Shown one piece after another: positions 24,529 through 33,285 of a DNA stretch of 64,000 nt. The DNA is from Planococcus koreensis (GTDB lineage: Bacteria; Bacillota; Bacilli; Bacillales_A; Planococcaceae): contig NZ_RQII01000014.1 in the NCBI RefSeq assembly GCF_004761975.1, positions 46,824 to 110,823 of the forward strand, in the 5' to 3' direction. Within the stretch, counting starts at the first letter, position 1, and every line of letters starts with the position of its first letter. Both the position numbers and the translations under genes were made by a program. The notes beneath the pieces are model-generated. The model made no database searches. It had not been told where the DNA came from and was given only the letters and a program-made list of their open reading frames with translations.

Positions 24529-26694
24529 ATGTTCTGGAAGCGTGAAGGAGCGAAACTGTTTATTCACATACTGGCAATAACGATCTGTGTCTATATGCTG
24601 CAGGAGCAGCGCGTTCCAACTGTCATCACAGCCGCAGCATACAGTGGAGAACTGGATTTTGCGGGCAATTACACGATTGACGGCGATAGCTTGCGCGGCT
24701 TTGCGGAACTGGCAAACGGGCAAAAAGTCTATGCCGCTTACCGGTTCAAAGATGCTGAAGAAAAAGCGGAAGCACAAGCGGCGCTGCCGGCTTCAAAACT
24801 GGTTGTTGCCGGTGTGTTCGAGGCAGTGGCGGAACCTTCGCACCGGTTCTCGTTCGATATGGCCCGCTACTTGGAAACGAACGGCGCTGCAGCGATGCTG
24901 ACAATTGAAAAGATTGATGCGTTTAAAGCCCAGCATACGTTTTACGCCAAGATGCTGCAGCAGCGGAAAAAGCTGGGTGCGCATATCAACGCGTCGTTTC
25001 CTGCTGAACTCGCCACTGAAGCGGAAGCGTTGCTGATCGGTGAGCAACGGGGGATGGGCATCGAAGAAAGGCAGATTTACCAGACGCTTGGCATCACGCA
25101 TCTCTTTGCGATATCCGGTCTGCATGTCGCGATTGTTGCAGGGCTCGCTTATTTTTTGCTGGTCCGGCTGCGCGTCCACAAAGAATCCGCGCTGCTCTTG
25201 CTGTTGGCCATGCTGCCGCTTTATGCCATCATGGCGGGAGGTGCCCCTTCCGTGCTGCGTGCAGTCTGCATGGTCAGTTTAGTATTGGCAGGCAAGCTCG
25301 CTAATATCCGGTTGCCAGCGTCCAGCGTGCTGCTCGGAAGCTTCCTTTTCTTTGTCATCTGGAACCCGTATGCGATCTACAATATCGGTTTTCAATTATC
25401 ATACGGTGCGGCGTTCGGCATCATCTACTCGCGGCAGCTGTTGGCAAGGTGCCGATCTGCTTTCGAGCAAGGGCTGCTGATTACAGCAATTTCACAAATG
25501 ACGCTTTACCCTATTTTGCTGTTCCATTTTTACGAAATATCAATTTCGGCTTTTGCCGTCAACAGTCTTTTTGTGCCGCTTTATACCTTGGTCATTCTGC
25601 CGGTTAACTTGCTGGCCCTCGGATTGACGCTGGTGTTCCCGCCGGCTGCGAATGCGTTGTTCTTCATATATGCACCTTGCAGAGAATGGATCGGGGACGG
25701 AATGGCTTGGCTTGCATCGTGGCCGTACCAGATGTGGAATCCAGGGCGTCCGGCGCCATGGCTGGCAATGGGCCTCCTGGCAAGCGTTTTGCTGTTTTAC
25801 GGTCTTGCCGAAAAAAGATTCCGTGCGCGGCAGCTATTGATTGTGCTTGTGCCAGCCGCTTTATTTACGGCTATGCCATATCTGGATCCAGCGCTGAAAG
25901 TGACTTTCCTGGATGTCGGCCAAGGCGACAGTGCCGTTATCGAGCTGCCCCATAGGCGTGCCGTCTACGTGATCGATACCGGAGGGCTTTTGCGCTTCGG
26001 CACGGAAGAATTCCGCCAGAAAGAGCGGCCGTTCGAAATTGGCAGGCAAGTGGTGGTGCCTTACTTAAAAGGAAATGGTATTTCGACAGTCGACCTCCTC
26101 GTCCTCAGCCATGCAGATGCGGACCACGCCGAAGGGGCCGACGAATTATTCAAAGCGCTGCAGATCCGCAATCTCCATCTTACACCCGGCTCTCAAACGA
26201 CGCCGCTCATGCAGGAGTTGGCGAAGGATGCCGGTGAGGCGAAGCTGAGCTATCCCACAAGCGGCAGCGGCTGGACGCAAGGGACAACCCGATTCCGTTA
26301 TTTGTCTCCAGGGGATGCCGAATACAGCGGCAATGACGATTCGTTGGTGCTGCTTTTGGAAAATAGCGGTTTCCGGGCACTGTTCACCGGGGATTTAGAA
26401 TTGGCGGGCGAGAAAAAAATTGTTGAGGCGTATAGCGGAGAGTTGGCTGGTTTGACGATCTTAAAAATCGGCCACCACGGCAGCAAAACGTCCAGTGGCC
26501 AAGAATTTCTGGAAGCGGCAATGCCGAAGCTGTCGATTTTCTCCACTGGCAAAGACAATCGGTATGGGCATCCGAACCCCGACGTGGTGGGGCGTTTTCA
26601 AAAATTGAACCTGCCGGTGTTGAACACAGCGGAAAGCGGCACAATTGAAGTGGAAGTTGTGGACGGTGAGGTGGAACTCCGGAAAATGCGTTAA
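24529..26694 (+). CDS. comEC: DNA internalisation channel protein ComEC/Rec2
   Basis: At least 721 residues: an N-terminal OB-like DUF4131 region, the multi-helix Competence channel domain (LFAISGLHVAIVAGLAYFLL onward) and a C-terminal metallo-beta-lactamase-like domain (FLDVGQGDS, VIDTGG, SHADADHAEG). It carries single-stranded DNA across the membrane during transformation. ATG 24529 is only the first ordinary start; the same frame is open back to 24400 and encodes LLYNAAAAIIATYAAHE and LVFIGLLFCW, which look like the family's missing first membrane helices. No ATG, GTG or TTG starts that part, so the true start is unresolved and the protein is probably about 35 to 43 residues longer. Confidence 0.92.
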   Translation: MFWKREGAKLFIHILAITICVYMLQEQRVPTVITAAAYSGELDFAGNYTIDGDSLRGFAELANGQKVYAAYRFKDAEEKAEAQAALPASKLVVAGVFEAVAEPSHRFSFDMARYLETNGAAAMLTIEKIDAFKAQHTFYAKMLQQRKKLGAHINASFPAELATEAEALLIGEQRGMGIEERQIYQTLGITHLFAISGLHVAIVAGLAYFLLVRLRVHKESALLLLLAMLPLYAIMAGGAPSVLRAVCMVSLVLAGKLANIRLPASSVLLGSFLFFVIWNPYAIYNIGFQLSYGAAFGIIYSRQLLARCRSAFEQGLLITAISQMTLYPILLFHFYEISISAFAVNSLFVPLYTLVILPVNLLALGLTLVFPPAANALFFIYAPCREWIGDGMAWLASWPYQMWNPGRPAPWLAMGLLASVLLFYGLAEKRFRARQLLIVLVPAALFTAMPYLDPALKVTFLDVGQGDSAVIELPHRRAVYVIDTGGLLRFGTEEFRQKERPFEIGRQVVVPYLKGNGISTVDLLVLSHADADHAEGADELFKALQIRNLHLTPGSQTTPLMQELAKDAGEAKLSYPTSGSGWTQGTTRFRYLSPGDAEYSGNDDSLVLLLENSGFRALFTGDLELAGEKKIVEAYSGELAGLTILKIGHHGSKTSSGQEFLEAAMPKLSIFSTGKDNRYGHPNPDVVGRFQKLNLPVLNTAESGTIEVEVVDGEVELRKMR

Positions 26695-26842
26695 AAATAG
26701 ATAGTTGAAATACGTGAATAGCAAAGAGGCGGTGCGGCAGAAAATTTACCGACTGTCTTTTTTTTATTAGCCTCCAAAAACGGTATTCCATATTTTGGGG
26801 ATAGATGTATACTGAATGTATTGAGGTTTGATCTTGTAAAGG

Positions 26843-27220
26843 ATGGATGCGGAAATGGCGGAATTACTTTTAGCGGTGTTGTACCAAGCAGCGGTTGCAA
26901 TCGGAAGGCTTCTGGGTTTCTTCGTTTCAGAACTGGCAGCGAGTAAGATAAGCAATGCAATCGAAGACTTTTTTACAAACGACACGAAATTAGAGAAGAA
27001 TGTAAAATTATTGGCTGAAGAAAAGTGGTTCATTGAATTAGCCGACGATTTCCGCTATAGCCATATTATTTGGCATAATAATCGGGTGGGACGCTATTTG
27101 AAAGAGGATTCCAATATCCCTTTGTTGAAAAAGCATGAAGAAGAACAACGGAAATTCATCGAAATGGTGAAGCAGGAGCACAAAAAGTTTGCAGGCATGC
27201 CATCCAAAGATTCAAGATAG
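26843..27220 (+). CDS. Hypothetical protein, 125 residues
   Basis: I do not recognise this protein. The first 35 residues or so are hydrophobic and helical (ELLLAVLYQAAVAIGRLLGF), possibly membrane-associated; the rest is charged and Lys/Glu-rich. A second ATG at 26855 would shorten it by four residues; the ribosome binding site (AAAGGATGG) is close to the first ATG and favours the second. Base composition is more AT-rich than neighbouring genes, and it sits between comEC and yqzM where B. subtilis has nothing, which suggests lineage-specific acquisition. A terminator lies about 65 bases downstream. Confidence 0.6.
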   Translation: MDAEMAELLLAVLYQAAVAIGRLLGFFVSELAASKISNAIEDFFTNDTKLEKNVKLLAEEKWFIELADDFRYSHIIWHNNRVGRYLKEDSNIPLLKKHEEEQRKFIEMVKQEHKKFAGMPSKDSR

Positions 27221-27284
27221 CTGATCCGGTATAACCCAGGTTCCAAAAAAATTTATGAACGTTAATTTTAGAATGAAGCTCTGC

Positions 27285-27328
27285 AAAAGAACTATCTCCT
27301 ACGCATAATCGGAGATAGTTCTTTTTTC
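27285..27328 (+). terminator. Strong terminator after the hypothetical gene
   Basis: AAAGAACTATCTCC pairs with GGAGATAGTTCTTT around an 8-10-nt loop, followed by T residues. The A-rich 5' flank could also let it act in reverse. Confidence 0.9.
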
Positions 27329-27442
27329 TTAAAAGCCTTTTTAATAAAAAATTTCGGCTTATTTTCTGTGTCATTTGAAATGAAGGAGGATGTGCCAAAT
27401 AGATTATTTTTTAAATATTTAAATAATTAGACTTTCAAAGTA

Positions 27443-27472
27443 TTGCTATTATCGTTTTCTTCCTAATATACT
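27443..27472 (+). promoter_or_regulatory. Candidate promoter of the LVIVD-repeat gene
   Basis: TTGCTA (27443-27448) and TATACT (27467-27472) are separated by 18 bp in a very AT-rich segment. Confidence 0.55.
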
Positions 27473-27515
27473 ATATTTGGTAAATATAAAATAATATACA
27501 TTAGGAGGAAAAATA

Positions 27516-28922
27516 TTGAGCATTAAAAAACCGTTTTTGAATGTTTCTTTAGCTGCACTTCTTGTATTGTCGGCAGCACCAGGGGTTCTTGCCCACGATG
27601 CGTTGGATGGCAGTGATTTGTCGAAGGGGGAACGCAGTGTTTTCTCCAATGAAGAATTGATTAATTTAAGCGATTCAAGCATCAATGGCTCTAAAAATCT
27701 TTCGTTCCTGAAAGAAGGAGCAGCCGCTCAACTCAAGGAACTGAATGGCGTGCAGAACAATACAGCCGATGTCTATGCCCATAAAGGCTATGCCTATCTC
27801 GGAACTCATACGGCCAATGGAGGAAACGGCGGCGTCCGGGTATTCGATTTGAAAGATCCTGCCAATCCAAAAGAAGTGGCTGTGTTCGGCCATGATGATG
27901 TACCAGGGTCTTGGCAGGAAAAAGTCATCGTCAAGAGCATCGATACCCCAGATTTCAAAGGGGATTTGGCAGTAGTCAGCGTGCAGCAGCTCAATCGGAA
28001 TAATCCTGAAACGTCAGGCGGATTCTTGCTGTACGACGTAACCGACCCTGCGAATCCGGAAAAACTCGGCTATTGGGAAACGTATGCATCCACTCGTGGC
28101 ACACATGAACTTTACCTGACAATGCAAGGTGATCGTGCATTGGTATTTGCGTCGAATCCATATGCAGATTTCTATAGTGGCGGAGAACAAAAAGATTTCC
28201 AGATTGTCGACGTTTCGAATCCGGCAGAGCCGGAAACATTGTGGCAGTTTGATCCGCGTTCATTACCGGAAGTGCCGGATTCGTTCAACGGCTATAATTG
28301 GAACGCTCCGGACGGCAAATCAAGAGCCGTCTTCAACCACAGTGTCATCACGGACCATAACGCGCAATTCGCTTATGTTTCCATGTGGGACCTGGGAACG
28401 GTCATCTTTGACATCAAAGATCCCGAAAACCCGGTATTTGTCGGACGCACGGATTTCTCTTCTGAACAGCAAGGGGCGGCACATTCTGCAGCACTGGCTA
28501 AAGGCGGCAATGTGCTGATCGAAACGCGTGAAGTGTCCAGTCCGGTACGCCCGGGTTATGAAAAATCGTACGGCTATACGCGCATCTTCGATATTAAAGA
28601 CAAAGCGAATCCAAAGCTATTGAGCGAATTTAAAACAGACTTGACTGAGAAAGTGGAAGACGGGCCGACATTCGCCAATACCGTCCACGATCCAAAAGTC
28701 CACGGCAACACATTGTACTTGAGCCATTATGCCGGCGGCGTCTATGCAGTCGACATTACGGACCCGAGCAAGCCTGAACAGATTGGCCAATACACGCCGG
28801 ACCAAGCCGATGTATGGGGTGTATTCGTGGACCGCAATTACGTACTGGCATCGGATATGGGCCAAGGCTTGAAAGTCTTGCTGAAAAACAATGCTCCTCA
28901 AAAAGAGCAGGAAACAAAATAA
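27516..28922 (+). CDS. Secreted LVIVD-repeat beta-propeller protein
   Basis: A 468-residue protein with a signal peptide (basic MSIKKP, hydrophobic LAALLVLSAAPGVLA, cleavage likely before HDALDG). At least six LVIVD-type repeats with the D-P-x-N-P signature follow: VFDLKDPANPKEVAVFG, LYDVTDPANPEKLGYW, IVDVSNPAEPETLW, IFDIKDPENPVFVG, IFDIKDKANPKLLSEF and AVDITDPSKPEQIGQY. Such repeats build a propeller, expected outside the cell or on the wall; no sorting signal or membrane anchor is seen at the C-terminus. Substrate or partner unknown. The start is TTG 27516 behind AGGAGGAA. It is absent from this locus in B. subtilis. Confidence 0.88.
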   Translation: MSIKKPFLNVSLAALLVLSAAPGVLAHDALDGSDLSKGERSVFSNEELINLSDSSINGSKNLSFLKEGAAAQLKELNGVQNNTADVYAHKGYAYLGTHTANGGNGGVRVFDLKDPANPKEVAVFGHDDVPGSWQEKVIVKSIDTPDFKGDLAVVSVQQLNRNNPETSGGFLLYDVTDPANPEKLGYWETYASTRGTHELYLTMQGDRALVFASNPYADFYSGGEQKDFQIVDVSNPAEPETLWQFDPRSLPEVPDSFNGYNWNAPDGKSRAVFNHSVITDHNAQFAYVSMWDLGTVIFDIKDPENPVFVGRTDFSSEQQGAAHSAALAKGGNVLIETREVSSPVRPGYEKSYGYTRIFDIKDKANPKLLSEFKTDLTEKVEDGPTFANTVHDPKVHGNTLYLSHYAGGVYAVDITDPSKPEQIGQYTPDQADVWGVFVDRNYVLASDMGQGLKVLLKNNAPQKEQETK

Positions 28923-28937
28923 GATTCCATAAAATAA

Positions 28938-28969
28938 AAAGGCCTCCGCAGATGCGGAGACCTTTTTTT
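28938..28969. terminator. Terminator between the LVIVD gene and yqzM
   Basis: GGCCTCCGC pairs with GCGGAGACC (one mismatch) around a 4-nt loop, with an A-run before and a T-run after, so it can serve both converging genes. Confidence 0.85.
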
Positions 28970-28973
28970 CTAT

Positions 28974-29108
28974 TCATCGAGCTACAAATTGTACGACAGC
29001 CGCAGTGATAAAGATAAGTGCAAAGAAACCGAATGAAACAACAAACCCCATTCCAGCGTCTATTGCGTCGTTGCGCTTCGACTGTACATTCTGTTCAAAT
29101 TCATTCAT
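28974..29108 (-). CDS. yqzM: Small membrane protein YqzM
   Basis: A 44-residue protein on the reverse strand, starting MNEFEQNVQSKRNDAIDAG and followed by one hydrophobic helix (GFVVSFGFFALIFITAAVV). It matches the small conserved YqzM family, found in Bacillus at this same position between comEC and holA in divergent orientation. The function is unknown. ATG at 29108 follows a strong AGGAGGGG. The short length makes it easy to miss. Confidence 0.88.
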   Translation of the reverse strand: MNEFEQNVQSKRNDAIDAGMGFVVSFGFFALIFITAAVVQFVAR

Positions 29109-29264
29109 TGCTACCCCTCCTAATTCCCTCTAATTATAAGTGAAGCGTGTGGAAAAATCTAGATTGAAGTTAAACTAATTAGCCCAAAAACCTTGCCGAC
29201 ACAAAAATGTCAAATTACCACGCGGCGCTAAAATCCTTTATAGTAGAAGGAGGGGGTGCAATCC

Positions 29265-30299
29265 ATGATCACTTCAGTATGGAAAGCCATCCGCAGCGGA
29301 CAGATCGATCCTGTTTATGTCATTGCGGGGACAGAAAGTTATTTCATTGAAAAAACCTTGAATTTATTGAAAGAAAAATTGACCGACGGCGAACCGGAGT
29401 TCATCAATTTCGACTTGGATGAAGTGCCGGTTGACCACGTCATAGATGAAGCGGACACGATTCCGTTCTTCAGCGACCGGAAATTGATCATCGCTCGCAA
29501 TGCATCGTTTTTGCGGGCAGCTGAACGCGGCAAAGAAAAAATCGACCATAACTTGAAGATGTTGGAGACGTGGCTTGAAAATCCGCCATCCAGCTCCGTG
29601 ACGATTTTCGTTGCGCCTTATGAGAAATTGGATGAACGCAAAAAAGTCACCAAGCTCATGAAGCAGCATGCGGTGATGATCGAAGCGAAACCGCTTCAGG
29701 CGAACGATCTTGAAGTGTGGGTTGAGCACGAAGCCAAAAGCTACGGCAAAGCGATTTCGAAACGTTCGGCGCAGCGGCTCATCGAAATGGCGGGCACGAA
29801 TTTGACGCTGCTGTCGTCAGAGATTGAAAAGATGGCATTGTATCTCGGGTCAGAAGAAGAAATCACGATCGAATTGATCGAACGGATGACTGCCCGGACG
29901 CTGGAACAGGACGCTTTCAAGATGCTGCAAGCCTATTTGGATGGCAATATCTCTGAAGCGCTAAGCGTCTACTACGATTTGATCCGGCAGAAAGAAGAGC
30001 CGGTTGCGCTGACGGCGTTGCTTGCGTCGCAGATCCGCTTCATGGTCCACGTGTTTTACCTGCAGAAAAAAGGCTACCATGCTCAAGCCATTTCCAAGCA
30101 GCTGAAAGCCCATCCTTATCGGGTCAAGCTCTTGGTTGAAAAGCGCCAGCAGATTCCGGAGCAGCGCTTGCTGGAAGTGCTCAACGATTTGGCTGAAATC
30201 GATTTGCAGCTGAAGACGCAAAGCGGCAACCGCGAACGCATTCTGGAATTTTTCCTGATGAAGCGCAAACAGCCGCGCAGCAAAGCCCAGCTTTCATAA
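29265..30299 (+). CDS. holA: DNA polymerase III subunit delta
   Basis: A 344-residue clamp-loader subunit (YqeN) that opens the sliding clamp. It has the family's degenerate AAA+ fold: PVYVIAGTESYFIEK near the start, IPFFSDRKLIIARNA, and the helical collar domain at the C-terminus (AYLDGNISEALSVYYDLIRQ). The start is ATG 29265, eight bases after AAGGAGGGGG; an in-frame GTG at 29256 lies within the ribosome binding site. It is divergent from yqzM and convergent with rpsT. Confidence 0.93.
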   Translation: MITSVWKAIRSGQIDPVYVIAGTESYFIEKTLNLLKEKLTDGEPEFINFDLDEVPVDHVIDEADTIPFFSDRKLIIARNASFLRAAERGKEKIDHNLKMLETWLENPPSSSVTIFVAPYEKLDERKKVTKLMKQHAVMIEAKPLQANDLEVWVEHEAKSYGKAISKRSAQRLIEMAGTNLTLLSSEIEKMALYLGSEEEITIELIERMTARTLEQDAFKMLQAYLDGNISEALSVYYDLIRQKEEPVALTALLASQIRFMVHVFYLQKKGYHAQAISKQLKAHPYRVKLLVEKRQQIPEQRLLEVLNDLAEIDLQLKTQSGNRERILEFFLMKRKQPRSKAQLS

Positions 30300-30312
30300 A
30301 AAAAGACCAAGT

Positions 30313-30350
30313 AAAAAGACCGATTCCCAAGGGAAACGGTCTTTCGTTTT
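30313..30350. terminator. Bidirectional terminator between holA and rpsT
   Basis: AAAAAGACCGATTCCC and GGGAAACGGTCTTT form a stem with one bulge and a very short loop, flanked by A-rich and T-rich tracts. Confidence 0.88.
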
Positions 30351-30599
30351 TTACGCTTGTTTCATCAAGCGAGATTTTCTACGAGCTGCAGTGTTTTTGT
30401 GGATAAGACCTTTAGAAGCTGCTTTTTCCACCTGTTTGATAGCCGCTTTGATAGAGTCGCTAGCGTTATCATCCTTGTTAAGAAGAGCTTGCTCAGCTTT
30501 TTTAACAGTAGAACGCATAGTTGATCTCTGGTGAGCATTTTGAGCGTTTTTCGTTTCATTCGTGCGAACACGTTTGATAGCAGATTTAATGTTTGGCAT
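30351..30599 (-). CDS. rpsT: 30S ribosomal protein S20 (bS20)
   Basis: An 82-residue basic protein, [20 protein letters not shown] onward, ending [19 protein letters not shown], the S20 signature throughout. The start is ATG 30599 with AGGAGG eight bases upstream; an in-frame GTG three codons earlier is inside that site. The leader contains AGACAA/TTGTCT inverted arms near the ribosome binding site, which might serve autoregulation, though that is only a suggestion. In B. subtilis gpr and spoIIP lie beyond it before lepA; here they are missing. Confidence 0.96.
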   Translation of the reverse strand: MPNIKSAIKRVRTNETKNAQNAHQRSTMRSTVKKAEQALLNKDDNASDSIKAAIKQVEKAASKGLIHKNTAARRKSRLMKQA

Positions 30600-30758
30600 G
30601 TATTTCACCTCCTAGACAAATAGGAACAGAGACGCGAAGGCCTCTTGTCTTTTATGTCTCTATACAACATGAATTATTTTATCAAATCGCGGAACGGATT
30701 GCATAGATACGTGCAAAGAAGTTTGCCTTGACACTAAAATGATTTCAACAGGCTTTCA

Positions 30759-30787
30759 TTGCTCAATAGTTGCTCTACTGCTATAAT
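30759..30787 (+). promoter_or_regulatory. Candidate promoter of lepA
   Basis: TTGCTC (30759-30764) and a perfect TATAAT (30782-30787) are separated by 17 bp, 30 bp before the lepA start. Confidence 0.65.
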
Positions 30788-30816
30788 TCAAAGTAGTTTA
30801 TATAGGAGTGAAGAGA

Positions 30817-32646
30817 ATGAATCATGAGGAACGAGTAGCACGCCAAAGCAAAATCCGTAACTTCTCCATTATCGCACACATCGACCATGGAAAGTCTACA
30901 TTAGCAGACCGCATATTGGAAAAAACGGAAGCTCTGACTTCCCGTGAGATGAAAGCGCAATCCTTGGACTCCATGGATTTGGAGCGCGAACGCGGCATTA
31001 CGATCAAATTGAATGCTGTACAGCTGCATTATAAAGCGAAAGACGGAGAAACATACATCATGCACTTGATCGACACTCCGGGACATGTCGATTTCACATA
31101 CGAAGTTTCACGGAGCCTCGCAGCTTGTGAAGGCGCAGTTCTTGTCGTTGATGCGGCGCAAGGCATCGAAGCCCAAACGCTGGCCAACGTCTATTTGGCA
31201 CTGGACAACGAGCTCGAAATTCTGCCAGTCATCAATAAAATCGATTTGCCGGCCGCTGATCCTGAGCGCGTCCGCCAAGAAATCGAAGAAGTGATCGGCC
31301 TTGATGCTTCAGAAGCGGTTCTCGCATCAGCAAAAGCAGGCATCGGCATTGAAGATATTCTGGAACAGATTGTGGAAAAAGTTCCTGCCCCGACCGGCGA
31401 CCCTAGCGCACCGCTAAAAGCGTTGATTTTTGATTCGCTTTACGACCCTTACCGCGGCGTTATCGCGTATATCCGTATTGTAGAAGGTACAGTCAAACCG
31501 GGAGACCGCATCAAAATGATGGCTTCAGGCAAAGAGTTCGATGTCATCGAAACAGGCGTCTTTACACCGCACGCCTTATTATTGGAAGAATTGACAGTCG
31601 GCGATGTTGGATTTATCTCAGCCGGCATCAAAAATGTCGGCGATTCGACAGTCGGCGACACCATCACACTGGCGAAAAACCCGGCGACCGATGCGCTGCC
31701 TGGCTACCGCCGTTTAAACCCGATGGTGTATTGCGGATTGTATCCAATCGATACGTCCAAATACAACGATTTGCGCGATGCACTAGAAAAACTGGAATTG
31801 AACGATGCTGCGCTGCAATTCGAGCCGGAATCGTCACAAGCGCTTGGCTTCGGCTACCGCTGTGGATTCCTGGGCCTATTGCACATGGAAATCATCCAAG
31901 AGCGCATCGAGCGCGAATTCAATATCGATTTGATCACCACTGCACCGAGTGTTATCTATGATGTCCACATGACGGATGGGGAAATCTTGAAAATAGACAA
32001 CCCTGCCATGATGCCAGATGCACAGAAAATCGCAGTGGTTGAAGAGCCATACGTAAAAGCGACGGTCATGGTGCCGAATGATTACGTCGGTGCCGTTATG
32101 GAAATCTGCCAGAAAAAACGCGGCAACTTCCTGACAATGGACTATATCGACGCAACACGCGTCAGCATCGTCTACGAATTGCCGCTTGCCGAAATCGTCT
32201 ATGATTTCTTCGATCAATTGAAGTCCGGTACAAAAGGCTATGCTTCATTCGATTACGAGCTCATTGGCTATAAAGAGTCGAAATTGGTGAAAATGGACAT
32301 CCTGTTGAACGCTGAACAAGTCGATGCACTCAGCTTTATCGTCCACCGCGACTTCGCATACGAACGCGGCAAAGTCATTGTCGACAAACTAAAAACATTG
32401 ATTCCGCGCCAGCAATTCGAAGTGCCGATCCAAGCAGCGATCGGCCAGAAAATCGTTGCCCGCCAAACCATCAGCGCCATGCGCAAAAACGTACTCGCTA
32501 AATGCTACGGCGGCGATATCTCTCGTAAACGCAAACTTCTTGATAAGCAAAAAGAAGGTAAAAAGCGCATGAAGCAAGTCGGTTCAGTAGAAGTACCACA
32601 AGAAGCATTCATGGCCATCCTGAAAATGGACGACCAATCAAAATAA
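30817..32646 (+). CDS. lepA: Elongation factor 4 (LepA)
   Basis: A 609-residue translational GTPase. G1 is AHIDHGKST at about residues 19-27, then DTPGHVDF (G3) and NKIDLP (G4), followed by EF-G-like domains and the LepA-specific C-terminal domain ([19 protein letters not shown]). It is linked to back-translocation and to 30S assembly under stress. The start is ATG 30817, eight bases after AGGAG; an in-frame GTG at 30808 overlaps that site. A terminator follows closely. Confidence 0.97.
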   Translation: MNHEERVARQSKIRNFSIIAHIDHGKSTLADRILEKTEALTSREMKAQSLDSMDLERERGITIKLNAVQLHYKAKDGETYIMHLIDTPGHVDFTYEVSRSLAACEGAVLVVDAAQGIEAQTLANVYLALDNELEILPVINKIDLPAADPERVRQEIEEVIGLDASEAVLASAKAGIGIEDILEQIVEKVPAPTGDPSAPLKALIFDSLYDPYRGVIAYIRIVEGTVKPGDRIKMMASGKEFDVIETGVFTPHALLLEELTVGDVGFISAGIKNVGDSTVGDTITLAKNPATDALPGYRRLNPMVYCGLYPIDTSKYNDLRDALEKLELNDAALQFEPESSQALGFGYRCGFLGLLHMEIIQERIEREFNIDLITTAPSVIYDVHMTDGEILKIDNPAMMPDAQKIAVVEEPYVKATVMVPNDYVGAVMEICQKKRGNFLTMDYIDATRVSIVYELPLAEIVYDFFDQLKSGTKGYASFDYELIGYKESKLVKMDILLNAEQVDALSFIVHRDFAYERGKVIVDKLKTLIPRQQFEVPIQAAIGQKIVARQTISAMRKNVLAKCYGGDISRKRKLLDKQKEGKKRMKQVGSVEVPQEAFMAILKMDDQSK

Positions 32647-32654
32647 ATCGCGAG

Positions 32655-32682
32655 AAGGAGGCCGATTTTGTGCCTCCTTTTG
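32655..32682 (+). terminator. Terminator after lepA
   Basis: AAGGAGGC pairs with GCCTCCTT around a 9-nt loop, followed by T residues. Confidence 0.8.
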
Positions 32683-32699
32683 CTATTGTGTTTAAACTA

Positions 32700-33240
32700 A
32701 AGAAGAATGGATTACTATATCGCTTCGGTCGCTCAGGGTAGGGCAAAGACGATTGCTCCTGCGCAAGCTCGTCGCAAAGGAGTTGCCGAAAGTGCCCGGC
32801 ACCACCTTGGCTCTTGCTATGAGACGGGAAAAGCACCCGTCTCACAGCTAAGAAACCTTCTGCTTCTGTCCCTGCATCGCTTCGCTAGCTTCGGGACATG
32901 AAAAACCGTTGCATCGCTGCGCTAGCTTCGAAGCAAAGGAAATGGACCAAATTTTATTTGACCATTTCCTTGCCTAGCCCTTTGACGCCCCTCCGCTGGA
33001 TAAGCTCTCTAAAATTTAGAGAACTAAAGTAATTCATTTCTTTAAAAAAAGATATGGAGCAAAAAATGCCGAGACGCCTGCAAAAGCACTCTGCTCCTGT
33101 CTCTGCAACGCTGCGCTAGCTTCGAGACAAAAAGTACATTGCAGCGCTATGCGCTTCGTCGCAAAGACATGGGTCTCGCTGGCTTCGGCCCATGTCTTGC
33201 CCGCAGCAAGCGAGGCGTTTTTTGCGGAATATCTAAAGAA
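32700..33240. other. Non-coding hairpin cluster between lepA and hemW
   Basis: This 540-base stretch has no credible gene but at least eight stem-loops: 32756-32782, 32820-32844 (9-bp stem), 32867-32898, 32909-32936, 32936-32971 (10-bp stem), 33098-33129, 33139-33164 and 33164-33198 (10-bp stem). The units at 32867 and 33098 have 6-bp stems around 20-nt loops that differ at only two positions and share CGCTAGCTTC; their stems keep pairing by a C-G to T-A swap. The unit at 32909 has a closely related loop, and those at 33139 and 33164 more distant ones. GCAAAAAATGCC (33059-33070) can pair with GGCGTTTTTTGC (33214-33225), closing a larger domain around the last three. Whether it acts as RNA or DNA is unknown. 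Confidence 0.75.
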
Positions 33241-33285
33241 ATATCATAAATATCTAACTCAACTTATTTAGAAAGAAGGGATGAC

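Noticed and set aside
32700..33240. CRISPR array
   Set aside because: Repeats are irregularly spaced hairpins with variable stems, no uniform spacers, and no cas gene is nearby.
32700..33240. Integron attC sites
   Set aside because: The GTTRRRY/RYYYAAC core sites were not seen at the stem ends, and there is no integrase or cassette gene.
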